A stretch of DNA of 41,540 bases from Planctomycetota bacterium. GTDB taxonomy: Bacteria; Planctomycetota; Phycisphaerae; Phycisphaerales; Phycisphaeraceae. How positions within the stretch are numbered: position 1 is the stretch's first letter; each line of letters starts with the position of its first letter. The notes under the pieces were generated by a model. That model was not told the DNA's origin and did no database searches. It saw only the letters and a list, made by a program, of their open reading frames with translations. Where the stretch lies: assembly GCA_024279865.1 (NCBI GenBank), contig JAJRRC010000080.1:1-41540 (forward strand). The letters run 5' to 3'. This document shows positions 16,770 through 24,226 of this stretch, in pieces. A program made the position numbers and the translations under genes.

Positions 16770-16849
16770 CAAAAAAGTTTGAATTTTAAGCAGTCTTGGC
16801 AAGCTGCATGTGGAGGGTGGCAGGCTCATAACAGATTGTTTAAATCGGC

Positions 16850-16855
16850 TATCAT
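16850..16855 (+). promoter_or_regulatory. -10-like TATCAT before the CbiX-like gene
   Basis: TATCAT ends 8 nt before the chosen ATG at 16864 without a Shine-Dalgarno. This fits the leaderless pattern of other genes here. Confidence 0.35.
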
Positions 16856-16863
16856 GTACCGTT

Positions 16864-17316
16864 ATGACAGATGGCCAAACCAAAACAGGGATTCTCATTG
16901 TGGACCACGGTTCGCGGCGAGCAGAGTCTAATAATATGTTGTTGCAAGTGGTCGGGTTGTATACCCAGACATGCGAGTACTCGATTGTGGAGCCGGCCCA
17001 TATGGAATTGGCGGAACCGACGATTGCGATGGCGTTTGATCGTTGTGTCGAGCGTGGGGCGAACCGGGTGGTGGTGATGCCTTACTTCTTGTTACCGGGC
17101 AAGCATTGGCATCAAGACATTCCGCAGCTCTCGCGTGACGCGGCAGCGAAGCATCCGGGGGTTCAATTTTTAGTCACCGCGCCTTTGGGACTTAGTTCAT
17201 TGATGCCCAAGGTAATCGACGCAAGGATTGATGAGTGCTTGTCGTGCGTGAATGGGTACTCACCTGATTGTGATGTTTGTCGGGGCTCTGAGCGATGCCT
17301 GCACTGGCAACACTAG
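16864..17316 (+). CDS. CbiX/SirB-like sirohydrochlorin chelatase
   Basis: The 150-residue protein resembles the short CbiX/SirB chelatases that insert cobalt or iron into sirohydrochlorin. It shows TGILIVDHGSRRAESN with the metal-binding His, VEPAHMELAEPTI, RVVVMPYFLLPGKHWHQDIP with a second His pair, and the LVTAPLGL strand. The C-terminus has CLSCVNGYSPDCDVCRGSE: four Cys in two CxxC pairs, as in SirB proteins that carry an iron-sulfur cluster. The metal used cannot be told. The start is ATG 16864, as homology begins there; the upstream Met at 16810 is not supported. Confidence 0.85.
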   Translation: MTDGQTKTGILIVDHGSRRAESNNMLLQVVGLYTQTCEYSIVEPAHMELAEPTIAMAFDRCVERGANRVVVMPYFLLPGKHWHQDIPQLSRDAAAKHPGVQFLVTAPLGLSSLMPKVIDARIDECLSCVNGYSPDCDVCRGSERCLHWQH

Positions 17317-17400
17317 AAAAAAGACAGCCTCTTGGGTCGCTCCTAAGAACTCAATGGAACGATCCCAAAAACGAAACCGGTTGGCTTCGTCGAGCCTCGA

Positions 17401-17628
17401 TCAGGGCTTGGGCTGATGATGCGCTAAAACCGCCAAGATCCGAGCCAAGTGGCCCAGCTCACTGTGCGGTTCAAGCTCCATGGATGAGAACCTGCTGGGA
17501 TTGGTTGATTCAAGCAAGGACCAACGATTGGCCCTGTCTTCATAATGAACCTCCGCAGCAGGTGTCATCGGTGCACCAAGCAACCGACCCGAAACGGGCT
17601 CTGAGGCTGATTTGGCATTGATTACCAT
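17401..17628 (-). CDS. Small protein with a strong ribosome-binding site
   Basis: A 75-residue ORF starts at ATG 17628 with AGGAGG exactly 6 nt upstream (17635-17640). The protein has a hydrophilic N-terminus (MVINAKSASEPVSG), a central HYEDRANRW and a C-terminal helical part (HSELGHLARILAVLAHH). There is no signal peptide. The family is unknown. It is convergent with the CbiX-like gene and divergent from the GNAT gene at 17772. Confidence 0.55.
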   Translation of the reverse strand: MVINAKSASEPVSGRLLGAPMTPAAEVHYEDRANRWSLLESTNPSRFSSMELEPHSELGHLARILAVLAHHQPKP

Positions 17629-17757
17629 CGCAAACCTCCTCGCGTGGAATACAATCCCACATTGAATCATAGGCACGTCAACTGCTACTTTACCAGTATT
17701 CAGCCCTCAAAAAAACAAAAAAAGCACCCCGCCCAAGCATGTTTTCCCGCACCTCTC

Positions 17758-17763
17758 TACAAT
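17758..17763 (+). promoter_or_regulatory. -10-like TACAAT before the GNAT gene
   Basis: TACAAT ends 8 nt before the ATG at 17772 and no Shine-Dalgarno is seen between. It fits the leaderless pattern and lies in the gap divergent from the small ORF at 17401-17628. Confidence 0.4.
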
Positions 17764-17771
17764 AACGCCCA

Positions 17772-18554
17772 ATGAAACTCCCGATCCTACCTCAGCATCA
17801 AACGGTGGACTCCCAAGCCTTGATCCGTGCGATCAAACAGACGGCCGTGGCCATGGGGCGTGTGGCCAGTGAAGAACAAAATCTTCAAGGCGCTACGGTC
17901 TTTACCCGTCCGGATTGCCCTGACATCCGCGTGGCCAACTTTGCAGCAGAGTTCGATGGCACAGAAGCTGCCTTGGACATGCTACGCCAGCGCAAGAATT
18001 GCCTGGTCATTGACCCAATCGAGGCAACGCTTGATCCTTCTTTGAAGTACGAAGGCTACGAAACCGTTACCAAAAAAGTCTTTTCCATGCGTCAGTACAT
18101 TGAGCCTGACAAGATTCATCGGTCGCTTCAGATTATCCCTGCGCGGGCAGCTTATCGGGAAGTTCGAGAACTCTACCAACAGATGGTCAGTGCAGACCTT
18201 GCCTCGGTGATGGTGGACCGCCTAGATGAACCTCGATTGGAATTGTTTATCGGCCGATTGAATCACAAACCCGTCGCACTGGCGGGATTTTTCTGCCAAG
18301 GGCAAGTTGGTGTCTTGGTCCCTGCGTATGTCATCCCCGAAGCACGCAAACAGTCATTGGGCGTCACGATGCTCGTCCATGCCCTTGAACACTGTCTACG
18401 AGCCCAATTGCCTCAGGTGATTCTGGATCGAACGGAAGGTTGCTCTTCCATTCCCCTCTATCAACGGGTTGGTTTTTGCGAAGTCGGCTCTTATCAAAAA
18501 CTGTATTTAAGTCATCCGCCCTCAACTGCCAATTTGCAACCGGAAGAGAAATAA
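17772..18554 (+). CDS. GNAT-family acetyltransferase
   Basis: The 260-residue protein has a C-terminal GNAT core: strands around LELFIGRLNHKPVALAGFF, then VGVLVPAYVIPEARKQSLGVTMLVHALEHC, with the acetyl-CoA loop region, and SSIPLYQRVGFCEVGSYQKLYL, the classic end of the fold. Residues 1-120 are not clearly assignable and may be a degenerate second GNAT half. The acceptor is unknown. The VKOR-DsbA gene starts 3 bp after its stop, so the two form an operon. Confidence 0.8.
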   Translation: MKLPILPQHQTVDSQALIRAIKQTAVAMGRVASEEQNLQGATVFTRPDCPDIRVANFAAEFDGTEAALDMLRQRKNCLVIDPIEATLDPSLKYEGYETVTKKVFSMRQYIEPDKIHRSLQIIPARAAYREVRELYQQMVSADLASVMVDRLDEPRLELFIGRLNHKPVALAGFFCQGQVGVLVPAYVIPEARKQSLGVTMLVHALEHCLRAQLPQVILDRTEGCSSIPLYQRVGFCEVGSYQKLYLSHPPSTANLQPEEK

Positions 18555-18557
18555 CCC

Positions 18558-19868
18558 ATGACCCATGACCCCAAGCCCTCCGATCCCGATCCCAATCCCA
18601 CCGCGTTATGGCGATGGAGTGTGCGTCTGTTTTTGTTGGTGGCTTTGGGTATCAGCGGTTTTTTACTGCAACATACCTTGGCCGGACAGGGCAGCTTACC
18701 TGGCTGTGGGGCAGATACCGGTTTTGATTGTGACAGCGTGCTCAATAGCCGTTGGTCCACCGTCGCAGGAATTCCGACCAGTGGCATGGCCATGGGTCTT
18801 TACATCATTTTGCTCGGCTCGCTGAACCTCGTCAATCGCCCTGCCAAAACACAAGCGTGGTTTATCTTGGCCACCGGCGCAGTGAGCGTCCTAAGTGTGG
18901 GCCTCTGGTTTGTCGTGGTCCAACTTTGGATCATCAAAGCAATCTGTCCATGGTGCATGGGAGCCCACGCAGCAGGCAGCATCGCGGCAATTTTAATTCT
19001 GCTGGCCAGTTCCCGATGTGCCCGAAACTGGGGCGTGGTTTTGGGCCTCCTCGGCGTGAGCATTTTTATCTGCCTGCAACTGATCATCATTCCACCGACC
19101 CACCGTGTTGAACAACTCACCACCGTGACAACACCCCTGCTCAATGGCGAAGAAAACAATCTCCCAAGCACACCAGACAAACCAACCGGGAGTCTTTCGG
19201 CAGGCGGGACAACCAAAGATTTAAGGCCAAGCCAACAGCCAACTTCCGGGGGAACTTCCGGGGGGGCTTCCGGGGGGAGTGTGAGGTTGATGGGGGGGCG
19301 TGTGGTGATGAGTCCGCACAAGCATCCGATTATGGGTTCGCCTGATGCGCCCCATATTTTACTTTATCTTTTTGACTATACCTGCCCACACTGTCGGGCA
19401 TTGCACAGCCATCTTGAAGAAGCTCTTGTGCGATACAAAGGCCAATTGGCGGTGGTCATTTTGCCCATGCCGCTGAACAGTGATTGCAATCCCACGGTCA
19501 ATCAAACCGAGCCTCGCCATCGTGACGCGTGCAGTTTTGCGATTCTCAGCTTGGCGGTTTGGCACATCAACCCATCACAGCACGCGATCTTTGATCGTTG
19601 GATGATTTATACCGATTTTGCAACAATTACGCCTGACACCGCTCGCGCCAAAGCCATTGAACTCGTTGGCAAAGAGGCATTGGACGCGGCGATTGCTTCA
19701 GCATGGGTTCGTGATGAACTCACCCGCAATATCAAGCTCTATCAATTCTCCGGCGGCGGGGTCATCCCCAAGCTCATCGGCAAAAACACGCTCATTGCCG
19801 GCCGACCAGGCTCAGCCCTGGACTTGTTTGAAGTCCTCGAAGAAGAACTCGGACTCCAAGCGAATTAA
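18558..19868 (+). CDS. VKOR-DsbA fusion, disulfide-forming membrane protein
   Basis: This 436-residue protein joins a vitamin K epoxide reductase domain and a thioredoxin-fold DsbA-like domain. The VKOR part (about 15-180) has five membrane segments, the outer Cys pair C50/C58 (FDCDSVLNSRWS) and the quinone-side CPWC at 130-133. The DsbA part (about 245-436) has CPHC at 276-279 and a conserved cis-Pro segment GGGVIPKL. In such fusions electrons pass from substrate Cys to DsbA, to VKOR and to quinone. The linker contains SGGTSGGASGG coded by G-rich repeats. The gene is 3 bp after the GNAT gene. Confidence 0.92.
   Translation: MTHDPKPSDPDPNPTALWRWSVRLFLLVALGISGFLLQHTLAGQGSLPGCGADTGFDCDSVLNSRWSTVAGIPTSGMAMGLYIILLGSLNLVNRPAKTQAWFILATGAVSVLSVGLWFVVVQLWIIKAICPWCMGAHAAGSIAAILILLASSRCARNWGVVLGLLGVSIFICLQLIIIPPTHRVEQLTTVTTPLLNGEENNLPSTPDKPTGSLSAGGTTKDLRPSQQPTSGGTSGGASGGSVRLMGGRVVMSPHKHPIMGSPDAPHILLYLFDYTCPHCRALHSHLEEALVRYKGQLAVVILPMPLNSDCNPTVNQTEPRHRDACSFAILSLAVWHINPSQHAIFDRWMIYTDFATITPDTARAKAIELVGKEALDAAIASAWVRDELTRNIKLYQFSGGGVIPKLIGKNTLIAGRPGSALDLFEVLEEELGLQAN
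19238..19278 (+). repeat. G-rich repeat (12-bp period) in the VKOR-DsbA linker
   Basis: GCCAACTTCCGGGGG starts a tract with CTTCC at 19243, 19255 and 19267, that is a strict 12-bp period, coding TSGG TSGG ASGG. It shares its GCCAACTTCC leader with the noncoding copies near 1.5, 28.0 and 39.3 kb. Confidence 0.9.
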
Positions 19869-19996
19869 AACGTTTCATCCGATTTTTTGCCGTCGTTGCG
19901 TTTTTTTTGAATGCGAACCAATCGCTACAAGCAAACGTGCGCCCCCGGGGGGGGGCGGAGCGCGCCTGAGTTAATGTAAAAAAACGATCCATTTTT

Positions 19997-20075
19997 CAGA
20001 CGCGCAGTATGCGTTCGGCTATTTTTCAATCGATCCGCTTAAGCATGATCGTTGTTTATTGATGCAAATTGCTCT
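19997..20075 (+). repeat. Palindromic intergenic repeat with tail
   Basis: GACGCGCAGTATGCGTTCGG is a shortened hairpin copy, followed by CTATTTTTCAATCGATCC and the tail TATTGATGCAAATTGCTCT. It ends at the 3' end of the minus-strand hydrolase gene. Just upstream (19939-19965) is a separate C-run/G-run tract. Confidence 0.75.
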
Positions 20076-22107
20076 ACCCGTGATGCAAGACGACCATCTG
20101 GTGACAAGTAAACTGGTCAAGCTCCACACAGACGCGACCTTCAACGACTTCAAAATCAACGGCTTGACCTTGAGGTTCAAGGGTGACTTTTGTCACAGGC
20201 TTCTCGGTTTTAACTTGTGCTTTGACGTCATGCAAAGGCATCAGTTCTTCAATGATTTCGATGGCCTTGGTGACAAACGCGTTGCCGCCGCTTAAAGATA
20301 TCGCCCCGCCACGGCTGACCGTGTTCGCGTACAACAAATGTAAAATCGTTCGATTTTCACTGGCCTGATGCGTCAGTGTCAACCTTCCCGTCGAAGGCAG
20401 GTTACCCGTGACGGTCGCTTCACCGAGTAGTTGTTTCAGGGCGTTGATGACATAGTCTTTGTAAATCACCGCGCCGTATGCTGCATACAACGTGAACACC
20501 GGGTGAGCCAAATAGAGGATTGACCCATTTTGCACACCGCCGTCATACCCACTGGCTTCGGTTCGATAAGGGGTGTGCTGATGGCTGCAAAAATGTTTGT
20601 AGTCACGATTGAAATAGGGATCGTAAACTTGGCCTAGGGATTGACCGGTCGTTGCTTTGATGCGTTGGCCTTGTTCATACATCACCATGGGCGATTCCAG
20701 AAAATCCGACTGTAACGCATCGGTGGCGAGAACATAGTCGGGCTTGTATTCACTTTCACCTTCCCAGGTGGCGCCAATATCAAACGCAAAACCGCTGCCA
20801 TCTTGATGCAGACCACTTTCACCGGTGAGGAATAGTTTGCCGCCTTGGTCAAGGTAGGCTTGGATTTTAGCTTGTAGCGTATCGTCCACCTGAATATCGT
20901 CAGGTAAAATCAGCATTTTGTAAGGCGAAAAATCCATCTCCGCATCAAGCACATCAAAAAGAAAATGGCCTTCAAGTAGAAGACGGCCCACGCCGACATC
21001 ACTTTTGGGCGAATTACCATGGCCATGACTTTGGACCATTGCCTCGGCAGACAGCACGCCGATGTCAGCAAAGTTTTTTGCCCCCACACACCAAGGCTCT
21101 TTTTGCTCGACCTCGGCATAAGCTGCACCAATGTTTTTGTAGGTCGTCATGTCCATTTGGCCTTGGGGATGAAGTTGATCGCCCACGCTGCACTTGGTTC
21201 CCAATGCAAGCATCGTGGCGCATTCATAACGCAACGCGTTGGGATGCTTGTAGCCGCCGAACTCGCCCCAAGTGGTGTGGAACTTGCCGGTCATTCCCAT
21301 GACATCATGGTCAGGCAACAGACGGCAATAACCCGCACTAAAGGGGAAATGGTCATAGCCCCAACCACCCGTGGGAAGTGATTCAAGTTCAAGATGGCTT
21401 TGATAGTCAAGTACCTTGCGATTGCCACGTTTGATATGCCCACCATTGTGAAAAATCGGCATGTCGCTGCGGTCCGCCTGAGCAGCTTCGGTGGCCAGAC
21501 GATAGTAGCGGTCCAATGCCAATTGAGCACAGGCAGCTTGACCCGCATCTTGGGTGGGATCCAGGTCATTCTTTTTCATCACATCCATACACCAATTACA
21601 ACAACAGGGCACAGGAGTAATAATGTCCAGAAAAATGCCGTCGGCATCGGGAAACATCTGGGCAGCTTCACGAATCTGCTCGCACAGATAATCAAGGTAT
21701 GGCCCATTGAAACACATTAAATGAAAACCCGCGTTCAAATTAGAAGCATTCCAACCGGCATATTTTCCAGTGTAATCAATCCGTCGCCATTGGGGGTTTT
21801 CTTGGGAGATCGCATTGTCCAACCCGGCCGAGAGATAAATCGGCACGTTGACATCAATTTCCTTGGCGGCATCAAACTGCTCACGCAACAAATTATTTTT
21901 CATGTGCGGATGAATCCGACCAGCCTTGGTGGGGTGATAGCTCCAGCCGTGATGACACTTCGAAAAACAGGTGATCGAATCCACATGCCCAATTTGAAGA
22001 GCCTCTTGCCACAGCTTTTTATCAAACTTCGACCCAATCCCTTCAATAGCCGGCGATGTATGAAAATCCAAATGAATCTGACGAAAACGCAAAGTCGGAT
22101 GATGCAT
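20074..22107 (-). CDS. GHL6-type glycoside hydrolase with beta-galactosidase trimerisation domain
   Basis: The 677-residue protein opens with RQIHLDFHTSPAIEGIG, typical of the hypothetical glycosyl hydrolase 6 (GHL6) family, followed by a TIM-barrel-like region with DGIFLDIITPVPCCCNWC and FHNGGH. The region from about 370 (MLILPDDIQVDDTLQAKIQAYLDQGGKLFLTGE) resembles the trimerisation domain of GH42 enzymes, and the end is beta-rich. No signal peptide is visible, so it likely acts in the cytoplasm. An acidic catalyst (FLDI) is likely; the substrate cannot be told. AAAAAAGG lies 8 nt before the start. The UroD-like gene is divergent. Confidence 0.82.
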   Translation of the reverse strand: MHHPTLRFRQIHLDFHTSPAIEGIGSKFDKKLWQEALQIGHVDSITCFSKCHHGWSYHPTKAGRIHPHMKNNLLREQFDAAKEIDVNVPIYLSAGLDNAISQENPQWRRIDYTGKYAGWNASNLNAGFHLMCFNGPYLDYLCEQIREAAQMFPDADGIFLDIITPVPCCCNWCMDVMKKNDLDPTQDAGQAACAQLALDRYYRLATEAAQADRSDMPIFHNGGHIKRGNRKVLDYQSHLELESLPTGGWGYDHFPFSAGYCRLLPDHDVMGMTGKFHTTWGEFGGYKHPNALRYECATMLALGTKCSVGDQLHPQGQMDMTTYKNIGAAYAEVEQKEPWCVGAKNFADIGVLSAEAMVQSHGHGNSPKSDVGVGRLLLEGHFLFDVLDAEMDFSPYKMLILPDDIQVDDTLQAKIQAYLDQGGKLFLTGESGLHQDGSGFAFDIGATWEGESEYKPDYVLATDALQSDFLESPMVMYEQGQRIKATTGQSLGQVYDPYFNRDYKHFCSHQHTPYRTEASGYDGGVQNGSILYLAHPVFTLYAAYGAVIYKDYVINALKQLLGEATVTGNLPSTGRLTLTHQASENRTILHLLYANTVSRGGAISLSGGNAFVTKAIEIIEELMPLHDVKAQVKTEKPVTKVTLEPQGQAVDFEVVEGRVCVELDQFTCHQMVVLHHG

Positions 22108-22196
22108 GGCTAAAAACCTTTTTTGAAATTTCTATCGAAAATAACGTAAAGTGCTAGGATGGCATCTTCCAAACACAATGCCATCACAATTCCGTT

Positions 22197-22214
22197 CAAA
22201 TTGTATCTCTTTCC
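22197..22214. promoter_or_regulatory. Inverted operator-like site, left half
   Basis: CAAATTGTATCTCTTTCC has an inverted partner at 22324-22341 (16 of 18 bases match). It lies about 90 bp upstream of the hydrolase start in a 316-bp divergent promoter region, and could be a regulator site. Confidence 0.4.
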
Positions 22215-22323
22215 GCACTTATTCGATTGAAATGCCACATAAACATAAAAATTATCGCCTCTCATCTGTATTTTAAAGAGATGGCAGGCTCAAAAAATAG
22301 ATTGAAGAGAATTCCTTCAAAAC

Positions 22324-22341
22324 GGGAATAGATACAAATTG
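22324..22341. promoter_or_regulatory. Inverted operator-like site, right half
   Basis: GGGAATAGATACAAATTG is the inverted partner of 22197-22214, 83 bp before the UroD-like start. The rest of this 316-bp gap (22108-22423) contains no gene and no other feature I can name. Confidence 0.4.
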
Positions 22342-22423
22342 GTCGTAAACAGCCATTGTCGAACTTAGCCATCTTATTACTGTCATACTTGGCGATTTGC
22401 CGATTTTTTTTGAAAGTATCACG

Positions 22424-23542
22424 ATGTCTACAAAATTGGGTTTGGCAGTTCTTCAAAAGGACTACAATGAATCGCGTATTCCTGTCATGGAGCACCTTGG
22501 CGGCCTCTCTCGAAAAGCCATCATTCATTTTACAGGCATTGATCTGTTGGCCACACCTGACCAATACGATCAAGCGTACCTGATGCTTAGCGATATCTTT
22601 GATGTCGATTTAAAATGGGGGCTTTCACTTCCCCACAATCAACCGGGCAGCCATCCACCTATCTATGACTGGGATGATCCTGCTCCCAAATTCGATGAAC
22701 AAGGCCATCGCCTGGTTCAATGGGGCGTGGGTCATGCGGGTGTTCAAGAGGATGGCCGTCACTTTTTACACATCCCTCAAATGAAATCCGCTGAAGAAGC
22801 TTTGAGCATCGAGCCCTTGGCCTATTTCCCTAAAACGGTCGAAGAATATCGCGTGGAATTCCAAACCGAATACGACCAAAGCATGCAACTCATGGGCGAT
22901 CACGCTTATACGATCCCACACCATTACACGACCTGTTTTCATTGGGCGCTGGCGATCTTTGGATTTGAGCTGCTCTGTGAAATCGGAATGCAGGAAGATC
23001 GCTTCGGCGAACTCATGACGAAATTTGCCGAAATTTCACTGCGAATCACCACCGCCTGGTCCCAGGTCCAAGGCCTCAAAATATTCATCCTGCATGACGA
23101 CCTGACCATGACCAGCGGCCCGATCTTTCACCCCGACTGGTATCGCCGACATATTTTTTGTCACTACCCCGCCATTTTCAAACCATTCCTAAACAAAAAT
23201 ATTCCAATCCTTTTCACCAGCGATGGCGACTGCTCGGTGTTTGCAGATGATATTTTTGAAGCAGGTGCCGACGGCCTGAACTTTGAATACTCCGTCGACC
23301 TCGCTCGCCTAGCGAAGGACTATCCCGACAAGCTGCTCATCGGCAACCTCAACAGCGCCACGCTCACCAACGGCCCCATTGAACTCATCAAGGCTCAAAC
23401 CCTTGCCTGTATCGAAGCGGGCAAACCTTGCCGTCGTTTTGTCATGAACGTCGGAGGCGGCATGACCCACAACATGAGCATCGAAAACTTGGAGGCTTAT
23501 CTGGCTTATCGAAAAAAACTTTGTCGTGAAGCTCGAAAGTAA
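22424..23542 (+). CDS. Uroporphyrinogen-decarboxylase-like (URO-D) family protein
   Basis: The 372-residue protein resembles URO-D-fold enzymes including corrinoid-dependent methyltransferases (MtaA/CmuA). Visible are ILHDDLTMTSGPIFHPDWYRRH, the LFTSDGDCSVFADDIFEAGADGLNFE strand-turn, DKLLIGNLNS and the closing FVMNVGGGMTHNMSIENLEAYL. It is not a typical HemE: the N-terminal NxRxPxWxMRQAG motif is absent. The context next to a glycoside hydrolase rather than heme genes points to a catabolic role. I chose ATG 22424 (MSTKLG), since the upstream ATG at 22397 begins in non-conserved sequence. Confidence 0.82.
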   Translation: MSTKLGLAVLQKDYNESRIPVMEHLGGLSRKAIIHFTGIDLLATPDQYDQAYLMLSDIFDVDLKWGLSLPHNQPGSHPPIYDWDDPAPKFDEQGHRLVQWGVGHAGVQEDGRHFLHIPQMKSAEEALSIEPLAYFPKTVEEYRVEFQTEYDQSMQLMGDHAYTIPHHYTTCFHWALAIFGFELLCEIGMQEDRFGELMTKFAEISLRITTAWSQVQGLKIFILHDDLTMTSGPIFHPDWYRRHIFCHYPAIFKPFLNKNIPILFTSDGDCSVFADDIFEAGADGLNFEYSVDLARLAKDYPDKLLIGNLNSATLTNGPIELIKAQTLACIEAGKPCRRFVMNVGGGMTHNMSIENLEAYLAYRKKLCREARK

Positions 23543-23785
23543 TCCCTCAAGCAAGCTCAAAAATACCCCAAGAAGAAAAAAATAACGAAAAAAGGCCCCT
23601 TCTTGATTCCCTCAATGAGCCTCACACATGGATCTAATTAACGGATAATACGAATTTTACGGGTAAAAAACACCAAATGACAGAAAAATCAAGAGATTTG
23701 CAGGCCCAGACCCCAACTGGACGATATAGATACAAGTATCGTAAGCAGTTGGATCAACCCACCCCGCTTCCCCGGGAGATCTCTC

Positions 23786-24106
23786 ATGAGCAGTATAGGT
23801 ACTTCCATCGCAGCAGGTGTCGCCCAGACCGCCTATCAGGCTGGCGAAGTGGCGACCCGAAAAAAGAAAAAAACGGCCGACCAAGACCGTAAATCCCAAC
23901 GCATTAGTGATGAATTTGAACAGCACATGCTCGCATTAGATGAAGGCGATCATTCTGAAACTTCCAATCAGTTGCGGGTGGGCGAACAGCTTCCAAAGCA
24001 TCAGGCCGAGCTACCCGAACCGGTACATGCCCCGTCAAACGAACCTGCTGTCGAAGCAATCATCCCAGATGAACCGGCGACCAAACATTTGGACGTGCAA
24101 GGCTAA
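23786..24106 (+). CDS. Small conserved-looking protein of unknown function
   Basis: A 106-residue ORF at ATG 23786 has GGGAG 7 nt upstream. It begins MSSIGTSIAAGVAQTAYQAGEVA, a small-residue helix, then a Lys-rich segment (TRKKKKTADQDRKSQR) and an acidic Pro-rich tail. No membrane segment is convincing. I do not know the family, though the start plus the basic stretch looks well formed. The gap before it (23543-23785) has no gene. Confidence 0.6.
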   Translation: MSSIGTSIAAGVAQTAYQAGEVATRKKKKTADQDRKSQRISDEFEQHMLALDEGDHSETSNQLRVGEQLPKHQAELPEPVHAPSNEPAVEAIIPDEPATKHLDVQG

Positions 24107-24191
24107 TTTTTCACATTCAATCATTTGCGATCATGACTGGGCTCACTGTTGATCAATCGCAAAGAGCCAAGAAACCCGAAAAGCATTCAAA

Positions 24192-24213
24192 GACTTCCGG
24201 GGGCTCCGGGGGT
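24192..24213 (+). repeat. Short G-rich repeat upstream of rmuC
   Basis: GACTTCCGGGGGCTCCGGGGG sits 14 bp before the rmuC ATG, between genes. It carries two G-runs 9 bp apart. An imperfect inverted pair TTTGCGAT/ATCGCAAA is found at 24124-24165 before it. Confidence 0.7.
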
Positions 24214-24226
24214 ATCATGACGCACT

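Noticed and set aside
20183-22113. Several plus-strand open frames opposite the GHL6 hydrolase
   Set aside because: All are antisense to a conserved 677-residue protein and lack start signals and recognisable sequence.
23543-23620. Terminator after the UroD-like gene
   Set aside because: CAAGAAG and CTTCTTG could pair, but the loop is about 24 nt, AT-rich, and no T-run follows.
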